Notes: generated from the letters alone by a model not told the origin. A DNA stretch of 64,000 nt from an uncultured Bacteroidales bacterium (GCA_937901025.1 CALCGR010000151.1:1-64000); one strand, 5' to 3'; positions 13,808 through 22,034 are shown, counted from the stretch's first letter. Program-made: numbers and translations.

Positions 13808-15436
13808 TTATTGCCCGAAATAGTGCAGCAGCACCTCGCTGGGGGTGAGTTCGGTTTGCTCCGCATAATGAACCATCGCACTCAGCCGCTCCACGTACTG
13901 GTCCTTGCGGTCCTCATATACCCGTTTCGGAAGGAAGATCGACTCCTGCCGCTCCTGAACAAAAGTGAAGCGACACGCTACCGTACGCGGGATATACGTA
14001 ATCACTCCCCTCGCTGCCAAACTGCCTAAGATCCTATCCGCCTCTCTGCCTTTCAGCCTATCCGCCTCTACATCTATATATTGCAGCCCCGCAAAGATGC
14101 CGGTATATCGCCGCATAAGCGACTCTAATAGCGCCTGTTCGTTCTCGGATAGGCCATATTCCCGCCACTGCGACGTGGTGATCTTCACTTGTACGCGAGC
14201 ACGCATCTCTTGGTCTTCCTCAAAATCGATATACCCCGCTTGCGAGAGGATATGCAGTGCCGCATAGGTAGGCAGCAACGGCAGGGACATCACGTGCATT
14301 AGGTCCTCCATGTGGATAGCGAACGAGTGACCCAGTCCGCTCCCGGCACCTACGCCTAAGTAATCGCAAGTCTTGTGATAGACCTCCTCGATAAACTCCT
14401 TGGTCGGATAGTTATCCGTCACCCGCTTGCGCATCTTCGGCTTATCCGTCACGTCATATAACAACACCGCATAGGCGGTCTTCCCATCCCGTCCGGCGCG
14501 TCCGGCTTCTTGGAAATACGCCTCCAGGCTATCGGGCAGATCAAAGTGTACGACGAGCCTTACATCGGGTTTGTCGATACCCATGCCAAAGGCATTGGTG
14601 CAAGCCATGATACGCGTCTTATTCTGTTTCCACGCCTGCTGTTTCTCGCTGCGCTCGAGCGACGTGAGTCCCGCATGGTAGAAGTCCGCATCAGGCAGGG
14701 CTTCCGCCAGTTCTTGCGCCCGCTTGCGGTTGCGCACATACACAATCGCCGAACCCGGCACCTTGGATAGGATATGCTGTAACTCGCCCCATTTATCGTT
14801 CGTCTTCCTCACTACGTATTGTAAGTTCTTCCGCTCAAAACTCTGCGTGAAGACTTTCATCACCCCGAGCCTCTCACAGATGTCCTCGACGACCTTCGGG
14901 GTCGCGGTGGCGGTGATGGCTAGTAGCGGACAGGTGATGAGTTGACGGATATCGGCTATATGCAGGTAGGAGGGACGGAAATCGTATCCCCATTGGCTGA
15001 TGCAGTGGGCTTCGTCCACGGCGATGAGACTGATGGGCAGTTGGGCGAGGCGTTTACGGAAATCCTCATTCTCCAACCGCTCGGGGGAGACATACAGGAA
15101 GTGGTAGGGTCCGAACTGACAGTTATCCAAGGCGGCTGCTTGTTGGTCGTGACTCATACCCGAATAGATGGCTGCCGCCAGGATATCGTGCTGCTTGAGG
15201 TTCTCCACCTGGTCCTTCATGAGGGCAATAAGCGGCGTGATGACGAGGCATAAGGACGGCTGACCCGCTTCGGCTTTGACCATCGTGGGAATCTGGAAAC
15301 ACAAGGACTTGCCTCCGCCCGTAGGCATCAATGCCAGCGTGTCCTGTCCCGATAGAACGGAACCGATAATCTCTTCCTGCAACGGGCGGAAGGATTCGTA
15401 ACCGAAATATTTCTTTAAGACCTCAAGCGGTGTCAT
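13808..15436 (-). CDS. recQ: RecQ-type ATP-dependent DNA helicase lacking the zinc-binding cysteines
   Basis: This 542-residue protein has the RecQ motor: FRPLQEEII, Walker A in MPTGGGKSLCF, VDEAHCISQWGYDFRP (DEAH box and aromatic-rich loop), TATATP, CTNAFGMGIDKPDVR and QEAGRAGRDG. It unwinds DNA in the 3'-5' direction in recombination and repair. The C-terminal part has a winged-helix-like region (QYIDVEADRL to GVITYIPR). The chain stops at LLHYFGQ, exactly where short Bacteroidota RecQ proteins carry the CG-CD-C zinc cluster, and the preceding Cys-Arg pair is replaced (ELTPSEVLL), so the zinc site and any HRDC domain are absent. An upstream GTG at 15445 is a possible start; the ATG at 15436 is preferred, 19 nt after the -7 box. 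Confidence 0.9.
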   Translation of the reverse strand: MTPLEVLKKYFGYESFRPLQEEIIGSVLSGQDTLALMPTGGGKSLCFQIPTMVKAEAGQPSLCLVITPLIALMKDQVENLKQHDILAAAIYSGMSHDQQAAALDNCQFGPYHFLYVSPERLENEDFRKRLAQLPISLIAVDEAHCISQWGYDFRPSYLHIADIRQLITCPLLAITATATPKVVEDICERLGVMKVFTQSFERKNLQYVVRKTNDKWGELQHILSKVPGSAIVYVRNRKRAQELAEALPDADFYHAGLTSLERSEKQQAWKQNKTRIMACTNAFGMGIDKPDVRLVVHFDLPDSLEAYFQEAGRAGRDGKTAYAVLLYDVTDKPKMRKRVTDNYPTKEFIEEVYHKTCDYLGVGAGSGLGHSFAIHMEDLMHVMSLPLLPTYAALHILSQAGYIDFEEDQEMRARVQVKITTSQWREYGLSENEQALLESLMRRYTGIFAGLQYIDVEADRLKGREADRILGSLAARGVITYIPRTVACRFTFVQERQESIFLPKRVYEDRKDQYVERLSAMVHYAEQTELTPSEVLLHYFGQ

Positions 15437-15455
15437 TGCATTCACTTTTCCGCTG

Positions 15456-15487
15456 CAAAATTACAACAATTTTCTCAAATATGCAAA
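15456..15487 (-). promoter_or_regulatory. recQ promoter (minus strand)
   Basis: On the minus strand TTTG (15487-15484), N20, TAATTTTG (15463-15456). It is divergent from the yicC promoter starting at 15503. Confidence 0.75.
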
Positions 15488-15502
15488 TTTTTGTAAGAAA
15501 TA

Positions 15503-15535
15503 TTTGCGTATATTCAAAAAATGTAGTACCTTTGC
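15503..15535 (+). promoter_or_regulatory. yicC promoter giving a near-leaderless transcript
   Basis: TTTG (15503-15506), N20, TACCTTTG (15527-15534). Only eight bases separate the -7 box from the ATG at 15543, so the transcript should have almost no leader. Confidence 0.75.
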
Positions 15536-15542
15536 ACTCACT

Positions 15543-16478
15543 ATGATAAAATCAATGACCGGCTATGGTAAGGCCGTAAGAGATTACCAGGATAAGACGC
15601 TTACCGTCGAGTTGCGCGGACTGAACTCCAAATCCTTGGATTTGAATTGCCGTATGCCCGCATTGTTAGCCGAAAAAGAGTTGGATATGCGCCAACTCAT
15701 CGCCGCTCGTCTCGAGCGCGGCAAAGTGGATATGACGGTCTCCATCGTCGACCGACCGCTATCGCTGAAGGACCGCTGCGCTGAAGGACCGGCTACGCCT
15801 GAAGGACTGACCCCCATCAACGCAGAGGCATTTAAGTTTTACTACAAACAGTTGGCGGACTTGCAAGCCGAGTTGGGTATCCCTGCTTCGGCAGACTTGG
15901 TAGGGGCGGTGATGCGTCTGCCGGCGGTGACGAAGGCGGAGAGTCAGGAGGTCGCGGCTACCTTAGACCCTGCGTTAGCTCAGTTGGTGATGGAAACCCT
16001 CACGGAGGCTATCGACGCCTTTGACGCTTTCCGCACGCAGGAGGGCGCAGCCTTGCAAGCGATGTTTGAGGACAAGCTGACGGCGATTGAGAACCTCAAG
16101 GCGGAGGTGGAACCGTTGGAGAAAGGGAGAGTGGAGCATATCCGCGAGCACCTACTCAGTAACCTCGATAAACTGGCGGAGGAAACGAAAGAGCGCATCG
16201 ATAGCAATCGCTTGGAGCAGGAGATGATCTACTACCTCGAGAAGTTAGATATCACCGAGGAGAAGGTACGATTGACCAATCATATCAAATATTTCCGCGA
16301 GACGATGAGCGGGGACGGTACGGGTGTAGGGAAGAAACTCGGGTTTATTGCCCAAGAGATGGGTCGCGAGATCAATACCTTAGGCAGCAAGTCCAATCAG
16401 TCTGAAATGCAGATCATCGTAGTGAAGATGAAAGACTTGCTCGAACAGATCAAAGAGCAAGTGCTCAACGTACTTTAG
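15543..16478 (+). CDS. yicC: YicC-family endoribonuclease with a repeat-derived insertion
   Basis: The 311-residue protein opens with the family signature MIKSMTGYGKA and ends with GKKLGFIAQEMGREINTLGSK and VVKMKDLLEQIKEQVLNVL, as YicC/YloC ribonucleases do. The frame extends upstream to 15504 through the promoter, but homology fixes the start at 15543. Residues about 72-90 (PLSLKDRCAEGPATPEGL) are an extra segment encoded by three near-copies of a CTGAAGGACC unit; the family normally passes directly from the first strand region to the INAE-type helix. In many Bacteroidota yicC is followed by gmk; here a GH115-GH26 gene converges on it, and gmk is 44 kb away on the other strand. Confidence 0.9.
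   Translation: MIKSMTGYGKAVRDYQDKTLTVELRGLNSKSLDLNCRMPALLAEKELDMRQLIAARLERGKVDMTVSIVDRPLSLKDRCAEGPATPEGLTPINAEAFKFYYKQLADLQAELGIPASADLVGAVMRLPAVTKAESQEVAATLDPALAQLVMETLTEAIDAFDAFRTQEGAALQAMFEDKLTAIENLKAEVEPLEKGRVEHIREHLLSNLDKLAEETKERIDSNRLEQEMIYYLEKLDITEEKVRLTNHIKYFRETMSGDGTGVGKKLGFIAQEMGREINTLGSKSNQSEMQIIVVKMKDLLEQIKEQVLNVL
15758..15810. repeat. in-frame tandem repeat block in yicC (CTGAAGGACC)
   Basis: Three units of 16-18 bp, each holding CTGAAGGAC(C/T), lie at 15758-15774, 15775-15790 and 15791-15808. They stay in frame and encode a segment not expected in the family. Confidence 0.7.
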
Positions 16479-16491
16479 ATTAAGCGGTTAT

Positions 16492-16517
16492 ATGAGCCCA
16501 TGATAGACCATGCTCAT
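16492..16517. terminator. weak hairpin between convergent yicC and GH115-GH26 genes
   Basis: ATGAGC (16492-16497) pairs with GCTCAT (16512-16517) around an inner CAT/ATG match. It lies in the 65-nt gap between converging genes. No T-run follows directly, so this is a tentative bidirectional terminator. Confidence 0.25.
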
Positions 16518-16543
16518 AATAGTATGATTTTAAAGAAAAAAAT

Positions 16544-19500
16544 CTAAAGATTTCTTATGTCACGAACAAATAATGTCTTTGGATCCTTATAGAACTGCAC
16601 AAAATCCGCCGTTGAGGTGGAGTTGGGGAGTGCACCGAAATGCTCTTTGGGCGCGTTGCGCCAAGTGAGGAAATACACAATCGGGAAACCCTCTACGGCG
16701 GGTTGCAAGACCGTTGTCCACCATGTGGGGTAGGTGTCGTTCTTGTTGCCACATTCGGTGAGAGCAATCAGTAAGCCGTGCTGTGCGGCGTACTGAGACA
16801 TAAACGTTAAGTCACGTCTGACATTATTGTAAAACCGTTTGGCTTGTGATTCGTCTTTCGTCCACTGATAGGCGTCAGGACCTAATAGGTCGACACGCCC
16901 ATCGCCGGGCCAGCGTTCTAAGAAGTGTTCCAACGTGTTCTCCGTTCTCAGATTAGGAGTGTTTGCCCACACAATCTGCCCGGGCAGTTGCTCATTGAGG
17001 TAGTCCTGCGTGAGGTTCCATAACTGTTTATATTCCTCTGCCGAACAGTTGCCTTCACCCCACCAGAACCACGAGCCGTTATATTCGTGCCAAGGGCGGA
17101 AGATAAACGGAATAGGGGTTGAAAGGCTGAAAGGTTGAGAGGCGGAGAGGCTTTTAAAAAAGTGTGCAAGGGCTTGTAACCAAGTGATGAAGAGTTCGTG
17201 GTTCTCGCCTCCGGGGAGGATACTATGTACGGTCTTTGGATCACTCACGTCCCACGCATTGCCACCTGTCTTAGGATTGCGCGGGTGCCATGACAGGGTG
17301 ATGACACCTCCGCGTTCGTGTTGGCGGATAATCTCCTCGCGCATTAACTCAAACGGCACCGAATCGAGGTTCTTATTATCTCCCACCTCCAAACCTCCTA
17401 AGTCAAAGCCCATAATCCCGGGATAGTCGCCTACGGCATCCTTCGTATCCGAACGACCGGGTTCGTATGCCCACGTAGCTCCATAGAACGGGTCGTCTTG
17501 GTGGCCGTACATATACCCCTTACTTTGGATATGTCTCAGTCGCGCGATGAGTTGCTCGCGTGGCGTGGGCGCAGCCGAACCGTAGATACGTATCTGTTGA
17601 ATCTGAACGCCCGGATCGAGGGGATAGACACGTACACGATGGGTTCCCTCCGTCGTGATAGTAGCGGTGATCGAGCGCGTGGCATATCCGCGCATAACGT
17701 TTAGTCGCCATTCGGCGGAGAAGTCCTTCTCGTGGATGTCGAACACCTGTTCGGGTTGGTCGTCGAACTGAATGGCAAATCGTGCCCCGCGTCCCTCATA
17801 GAGGTGCAACGTCGGTAAGGTGCGCACTTCGAGGCTGCAACGCCCAACGTGAAGGGGGATGTCTTGGGTGTAGGGGTGTAGGGGGGTAGAGGAGTAGGGG
17901 GGTAGGGGAATAATCAGGGCAGGAGCCTCCGGGAAGGGTGGACACAGCCCCAAATAGATAGCGTCAATACGTGCGTCGGACGGAACATGAGTTATGCGCA
18001 AGGTGTTCTTGCCTTCGCTCACATGGAGGGTGCCGACCTTGTGCCAGGCGGGTCCTATTTGAGTGGTGTGCCATACGTTATTGATGACCGTAGCGGAAGC
18101 GTCAAAAGACTGCTCACCGCACTGTACGTGCCCAAAGACATTATCCTCGGGCAGTTTAGAGAACCGGCGAACGGGTGATAACGCACGTATCCAGAGGTCG
18201 ATGTCCCCGCTTTTCTCGCTTACGAATGTAGCCCCTGTATCGGAGAGGGCTGCTGCTACATCCATCGGTCTCGACTGAGGCGCTTGGCGCACTCTTTGGA
18301 TGGTGGCAGGAGTGCAATAGTCAAGGGGCAACGTGTCCGAGTAGTACCAATGGTAGGGTCTCCAGTTAAAGAAATGCTCCCATTTGCCGTCGGCGATGTC
18401 TTCGTTATAGTGCCTTGTCCATTCGTTGAGGGAGTCGTAAAGTGCCACTACTCGCTCGCCTTCTTGCAGTGCAAGAGTATCCTCTCCAAGCGAGGCGTGG
18501 TGAAGGCTCAACCGTGACAGCAGTTGCATCTCGTTGAGCATCTGTGCTCCGCGAATGGGGTAGAGGATGAGCTCAAAATAGGCCTCTCTTAGGGTCTTAG
18601 GAATACGCTGTGCTAAGGATTGTGCGCGAACGGCAATCGTTTTCCATTCGTGGATACGGGCAATGATCTCATCTTTGGGATACTCGATAAACTGAATATG
18701 CGACTCCTTGCCGCTTGCCATCAAACGATAATAGACGGCTTGTAACGCGCTTATCTCATCGGCATAGTCGGCACCGAACGTCTCGCTTGCCCAGTGGTAG
18801 ATATACCGATGGGCTTGGTTGGGAGTCCATTGGTCTATATCCCACGCCATATCCATCACAAACGATATCTCTTTCTCGGCAGGTTTGATGTCCCCCACAT
18901 TAAATATCCAAATCCGTTGCGCTCCGTACCGATAAGCTTTGTTTAGCTCCGTAGCCACGAAGGTAGGGGATAAAGGACTGAGCCATATCCAGCTGGCAGG
19001 ATCGCCGTGATAGGAGAGGTGGTAGTAGATACCGGCACCGCCGCTGCGACGCATCTCCTCCTCGTTGCTGAGGTTACGGGTATAACCTTGCTTGTCGTCC
19101 GACCAAAGAAGCGTCACATCCTCCGGCACTTGTAAGCCTGCGTGGTAGGCTTCTAACACTTCCTCGTAAGTGCAAAGCACCTGCGGGACTTGCTCGATGG
19201 GTTGGTTGATGTTACGGCGAATGAGTTCACGCTGGTCGTCGATGGCCTGTTGCATGAGTTGTACGCGTTGCTCGGTGGTCTGTGCACCCTCCATCGGATA
19301 GTCGTGGATACCCCGCAAACCGAGCGTATAAGTGTTCTCGTATTTGCCGTTCGTCTTCAACCGCTCCTCCCAATAGTTGAGCATCGTCTGTCGGTTGGTG
19401 ATGTAGTTGAAGTCGCCGTAGATGCCGGCGTTCTTCCACTCGTCCTCGTTATTGCGCAACATCTGTTCGCAGTGGGACGAACCCATCACAATAGCATATT

Positions 19501-20284
19501 TGTCAGCCAATCGGGCGTTCTCGCTATTGGCATTGAAGGCTTTGGAACCGTTGTGCATGGCAGGCCATAAGTAATTGGCTCGCAAGCGCAAGAGTAACTC
19601 AAACACTTTCTCATATACCTTTGGTCCTACTTGTCCCGTCTCTTTGTCGAAAGACTGTTCCACCCACTGTGCCCATCCGCCAAAGCGCTCGTCGTTGATG
19701 AAGATTCCTCTATATCGCACCAAAGGCTCGTGTTGGATATATGTGCCGTTGGTTAGGTATAACGCCTCTTTGACTGTCGGTGTCACATCTGCCCACCAGT
19801 ACCAAGGTGATACTCCTATCAATCGACAGAGTGCCGTCAAACCAAAAGCCGTGCCTCGACGGTCACTACCTGCAATCACTAACAAAGGCTGACGGGTACG
19901 CGGATGAACGATCGTGGTGGTGAGACTTGCTTCCCATCGGCCGGCAATACTATCCGTGTTAATCAGTCCTTTGGCGATGAGCTCGTCGATAAGGTGACTG
20001 TGCCCGATCGTACCTGCGATGACGGCGGGACACCGTTCGAGTTGGTTCAGCCGTTTGGCTTGCCTGACAGAGGCGGGACGAGTAGCTACTCGTTCGATAT
20101 CATCTGCAAACATCTGCGCACTAATCGCTACCACGGGATAATCGTTCTCGCTATAGTAGATAGGCGCTACTCGTTGGTTCGTATCGACCAACGGAAAAGC
20201 CTCGTTAGAGGCCGTCTCTGTCACGATGGGCGTTGCGCTCCATAGTGTCCCGACGAAACAAAGAATGGATAAAAGAATATTCAT
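16544..20284 (-). CDS. GH115-GH26 fusion: xylan alpha-glucuronidase-like domain plus beta-mannanase
   Basis: This 1246-residue secreted protein (signal peptide MNILLSILCFVGTLWSA) joins two enzymes. Residues about 20-900 are GH115-like: YRGIFINDERFGGW, LWPAMHNGSKAFN, GSSHCEQMLR and FNVGDIKPAE are family blocks, followed by a beta-rich C-terminal part. Residues about 908-1246 are a GH26 beta-mannanase with acid/base Glu in [15 protein letters not shown] and nucleophile Glu in LIALTECGNK. GH115 removes glucuronic acid from xylan; GH26 cuts mannan. The GH26 domain is paralogous to that at the end of the 42152-44554 protein. Two low-complexity blocks lie inside the frame (PPYSSTPLHPYTQ near residue 795; SLSASQPFSLSTP near 1050). 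The frame extends to 20323 through the promoter; the ATG at 20284 sits four bases after the -7 box, so the message is probably leaderless. Confidence 0.85.
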   Translation of the reverse strand: MNILLSILCFVGTLWSATPIVTETASNEAFPLVDTNQRVAPIYYSENDYPVVAISAQMFADDIERVATRPASVRQAKRLNQLERCPAVIAGTIGHSHLIDELIAKGLINTDSIAGRWEASLTTTIVHPRTRQPLLVIAGSDRRGTAFGLTALCRLIGVSPWYWWADVTPTVKEALYLTNGTYIQHEPLVRYRGIFINDERFGGWAQWVEQSFDKETGQVGPKVYEKVFELLLRLRANYLWPAMHNGSKAFNANSENARLADKYAIVMGSSHCEQMLRNNEDEWKNAGIYGDFNYITNRQTMLNYWEERLKTNGKYENTYTLGLRGIHDYPMEGAQTTEQRVQLMQQAIDDQRELIRRNINQPIEQVPQVLCTYEEVLEAYHAGLQVPEDVTLLWSDDKQGYTRNLSNEEEMRRSGGAGIYYHLSYHGDPASWIWLSPLSPTFVATELNKAYRYGAQRIWIFNVGDIKPAEKEISFVMDMAWDIDQWTPNQAHRYIYHWASETFGADYADEISALQAVYYRLMASGKESHIQFIEYPKDEIIARIHEWKTIAVRAQSLAQRIPKTLREAYFELILYPIRGAQMLNEMQLLSRLSLHHASLGEDTLALQEGERVVALYDSLNEWTRHYNEDIADGKWEHFFNWRPYHWYYSDTLPLDYCTPATIQRVRQAPQSRPMDVAAALSDTGATFVSEKSGDIDLWIRALSPVRRFSKLPEDNVFGHVQCGEQSFDASATVINNVWHTTQIGPAWHKVGTLHVSEGKNTLRITHVPSDARIDAIYLGLCPPFPEAPALIIPLPPYSSTPLHPYTQDIPLHVGRCSLEVRTLPTLHLYEGRGARFAIQFDDQPEQVFDIHEKDFSAEWRLNVMRGYATRSITATITTEGTHRVRVYPLDPGVQIQQIRIYGSAAPTPREQLIARLRHIQSKGYMYGHQDDPFYGATWAYEPGRSDTKDAVGDYPGIMGFDLGGLEVGDNKNLDSVPFELMREEIIRQHERGGVITLSWHPRNPKTGGNAWDVSDPKTVHSILPGGENHELFITWLQALAHFFKSLSASQPFSLSTPIPFIFRPWHEYNGSWFWWGEGNCSAEEYKQLWNLTQDYLNEQLPGQIVWANTPNLRTENTLEHFLERWPGDGRVDLLGPDAYQWTKDESQAKRFYNNVRRDLTFMSQYAAQHGLLIALTECGNKNDTYPTWWTTVLQPAVEGFPIVYFLTWRNAPKEHFGALPNSTSTADFVQFYKDPKTLFVRDIRNL
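17118..17152. repeat. low-complexity block inside the GH26 domain (CTGAAAGG/GAGAGGCGGAGAGG)
   Basis: The block GTTGAAAGGCTGAAAGG followed by TTGAGAGGCGGAGAGG encodes, on the minus strand, SLSASQPFSLSTP. The paralogous GH26 at 42152-44554 has TLVDENGQ at the same place, directly before PIPF, so four extra residues and changed sequence mark an in-frame replacement or insertion. Confidence 0.7.
17866..17909. repeat. family R1 block inside the GH115 region
   Basis: GGGTGTAGGGGTGTAGG, GGTAGAGGAGTAGG and GGGTAGGGG units run in tandem and are read on the minus strand as LPPYSSTPLHPYTQD. Same family as 3011-3055, 49256-49299 and 62862-62898. Confidence 0.75.
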
Positions 20285-20288
20285 TGTG

Positions 20289-20320
20289 CAAAGGTACGAC
20301 TTTTTTTTGATATATACAAG
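20289..20320 (-). promoter_or_regulatory. promoter of the GH115-GH26 gene (minus strand)
   Basis: On the minus strand CTTG (20320-20317), N20, TACCTTTG (20296-20289), with an A8 tract in the spacer. Four bases separate the -7 box from the ATG at 20284. Confidence 0.7.
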
Positions 20321-20347
20321 CATTTAGCAAAAAAAATATCAAATAAA

Positions 20348-20380
20348 TTTGCGTATATGAAAAAAATGTTGTAATTTTGC
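20348..20380 (+). promoter_or_regulatory. promoter of the HipBST-like operon
   Basis: TTTG (20348-20351), N20, TAATTTTG (20372-20379). Divergent from the GH115-GH26 promoter. Confidence 0.8.
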
Positions 20381-20388
20381 AGCCGAAA

Positions 20389-20440
20389 TTATATACGAAC
20401 GGATATAAATAGGCAAAATACCTATTATTTATATACGAAC
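20389..20440 (+). promoter_or_regulatory. probable HipB operator
   Basis: The 12-bp sequence TTATATACGAAC is repeated exactly at 20389-20400 and 20429-20440, forty bases apart. Between them is an inverted repeat AATAGG/CCTATT (20408-20413 with 20421-20426). The array starts 9 bases after the -7 box, a good place for autorepression by the HTH protein encoded next. Confidence 0.65.
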
Positions 20441-20473
20441 TAATATAATATATGTAATATCAACCTTTTTTAT

Positions 20474-20680
20474 ATGCAAACGGATATAGCAACTACAGTA
20501 AAAGCATTGCGTAAGACCTACGGGCTTACTCAAGAGGATTTGGCGATGAAGTCCGGAGTAGGGCTTTGTTTTATTCGCAGTTTGGAACAAGGGAAACACA
20601 CACTCCGTATGGACAAGGTTACGCAGTTGTTGGATTATTTCAACTATTCGCTAACTGCCGTTCCTAATGCGGTGAATTAA
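20474..20680 (+). CDS. hipB: HipB-like HTH antitoxin/repressor
   Basis: The 68-residue protein is a single XRE-type HTH (KALRKTYGLTQEDLAMKSGVGLCFIRSLEQGK) followed by a short tail (LLDYFNYSLTAVP), as in HipB. It should bind the repeats between 20389 and 20440 and repress its own operon. It lies 13 nt upstream of the split hipA genes. In three-gene HipBST systems HipB mainly represses and boosts neutralisation, while the small HipS is the antitoxin. Confidence 0.85.
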   Translation: MQTDIATTVKALRKTYGLTQEDLAMKSGVGLCFIRSLEQGKHTLRMDKVTQLLDYFNYSLTAVPNAVN

Positions 20681-20693
20681 GTAGTATATCGAT

Positions 20694-21029
20694 ATGAGAG
20701 AAGCCGTTGTTTATTATGAAGATGTTCCTGCGGGTGTATTAACTGAGGTGGAAGAGGATGAAATGTACCGTTTTCAGTACTTTGATTCCTATTTGTCGCA
20801 TCCGGAGGCGTGTCCGATAAGTTTAACATTTCCTCTTCGTAAGGAGCCTTACGAAAAAGAGGTTCTTTTTCCTTTCTTTGATGGGTTGATTCCGGAAGGC
20901 TGGTTGTTGGATGTGGCATTACGTACCCGAGACATCAGTGTTTTGGACAGGATGTCTTTGCTATTGCTTTGCTGTAAGGATTGTATAGGAGCTGTTAGTG
21001 TTAGAGAAAAGGAGGTCGAGGATGTGTAA
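20694..21029 (+). CDS. HipS-like protein (HipA N-terminal subdomain 1)
   Basis: The 111-residue protein corresponds to the N-terminal subdomain of HipA: REAVVYYEDVPAGVL, YLSHPEACPISLTFPLR, FPFFDGLIPEGWLLD and LLLCCKDCIGAVSV are typical. It is encoded apart from the kinase part, as in HipBST modules where HipS is the antitoxin of HipT. Its stop lies inside the start region of the next gene (overlap 21022-21029), so the two are translationally coupled. Confidence 0.8.
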   Translation: MREAVVYYEDVPAGVLTEVEEDEMYRFQYFDSYLSHPEACPISLTFPLRKEPYEKEVLFPFFDGLIPEGWLLDVALRTRDISVLDRMSLLLLCCKDCIGAVSVREKEVEDV

Positions 21030-21951
21030 GTGTTTGTATTGTTATCAGCCTTTGGCAGCCGGAGAACGGGATTTTCACGCTTCTTGTGCCCGTCGTTTCT
21101 TTGGGCTGACAACGCCGCCGATGCTGGAATATTCGCGTGATAATTTAGATGAGCTGGCATCTCACATTATAGCTCAACGAACAACATTGACAGGAGTTCA
21201 ACCTAAGTTGTCACTCTATATGCAGCAAGCAGAAGGGTTGCAGCGTCTAACTATTGTCGGTTTATGGGGAGAATATATCCTTAAACCGCAGTCGGATACT
21301 TACCCTGAGTTACCTGAAATAGAAGATTTAACGATGCATTTAGCGCAACTATGCAAGATTGATATTGTACCTCATACGTTGATACGTATGGCGGATGGCT
21401 CGTTGTGTTATTTGACACGCAGGATAGACCGGACAAAAGATGGCAGCAAAATTGCGATGGAAGACCTTTGTCAACTGACGAATCGCTTGACAGAGCATAA
21501 ATATAAATGTTCTTATGAGGTGGTTGGGGAGACGATTTTGCGCTATTCGTCAGTGCCTAAGATGGATGTTGTCAATTTTTTAGATATATTGTTATTCTGC
21601 TATTTAACGGGGAATAACGATATGCACCTTAAGAATTTTTCGCTTTACCAACCTCAAAAAGGAAAGGTGCGCCTTACACCGGCGTACGACCTTATCAATG
21701 CCGCTATTGTATATCCTACGGAGGATGAGTTAGCTCTGAAACTTAATAATAAGCGGCGAAATATTGGTCGAGATGACTTCCTTGCTCTTGCAGAAACTTT
21801 ACATATAGAATCTAAAACGGTAGATAAACTTATACAGAAATATCAAAAGTGTTGGCCGCAAGTGCAACAACTGGTGCGTTCGTCCTTTGTGTCCGAGTCG
21901 TTACAAACGTACTATCTTCAACTCTACCAAACGCGCTTGCAAGCATTGTAA
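21022..21951 (+). CDS. HipT-like Ser/Thr kinase toxin (HipA C-terminal part)
   Basis: The 309-residue protein is the kinase portion of HipA: TGVQPKLSLYM (ATP loop), YILKPQSDTYPELPEIE, catalytic NNDMHLKNFSL and metal-binding TPAYDLINAA. It opens with a small Cys motif (CKCLYCYQPL, then FHASC), as in split Bacteroidota HipA proteins. Relatives phosphorylate tRNA synthetases and stop translation. The start at 21022 is preceded by a strong AAAGGAGG at 21008-21015, rare in a phylum that seldom uses Shine-Dalgarno sites, which supports ATG 21022 over upstream frames. It is the third toxin-antitoxin module in the first 22 kb. Confidence 0.85.
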   Translation: MCKCLYCYQPLAAGERDFHASCARRFFGLTTPPMLEYSRDNLDELASHIIAQRTTLTGVQPKLSLYMQQAEGLQRLTIVGLWGEYILKPQSDTYPELPEIEDLTMHLAQLCKIDIVPHTLIRMADGSLCYLTRRIDRTKDGSKIAMEDLCQLTNRLTEHKYKCSYEVVGETILRYSSVPKMDVVNFLDILLFCYLTGNNDMHLKNFSLYQPQKGKVRLTPAYDLINAAIVYPTEDELALKLNNKRRNIGRDDFLALAETLHIESKTVDKLIQKYQKCWPQVQQLVRSSFVSESLQTYYLQLYQTRLQAL

Positions 21952-21990
21952 CTCTTTTTTAGACAAATATGCAAAAAAATATCAAAATTA

Positions 21991-22023
21991 TTTGCACATT
22001 TGCAAAAATTGTTGTATCTTTGC
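21991..22023 (+). promoter_or_regulatory. promoter of the lamin-tail/CotH gene
   Basis: TTTG (21991-21994), N20, TATCTTTG (22015-22022). The transcript would have an unusually long leader of about 220 nt. Confidence 0.75.
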
Positions 22024-22034
22024 ACAAAATTTGA

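Noticed and set aside
14026..14071. Possible repeat insertion in recQ (EADRLKGREADR)
   Set aside because: The segment has the normal length and position of the RecQ winged-helix region, so no insertion is needed to explain it.
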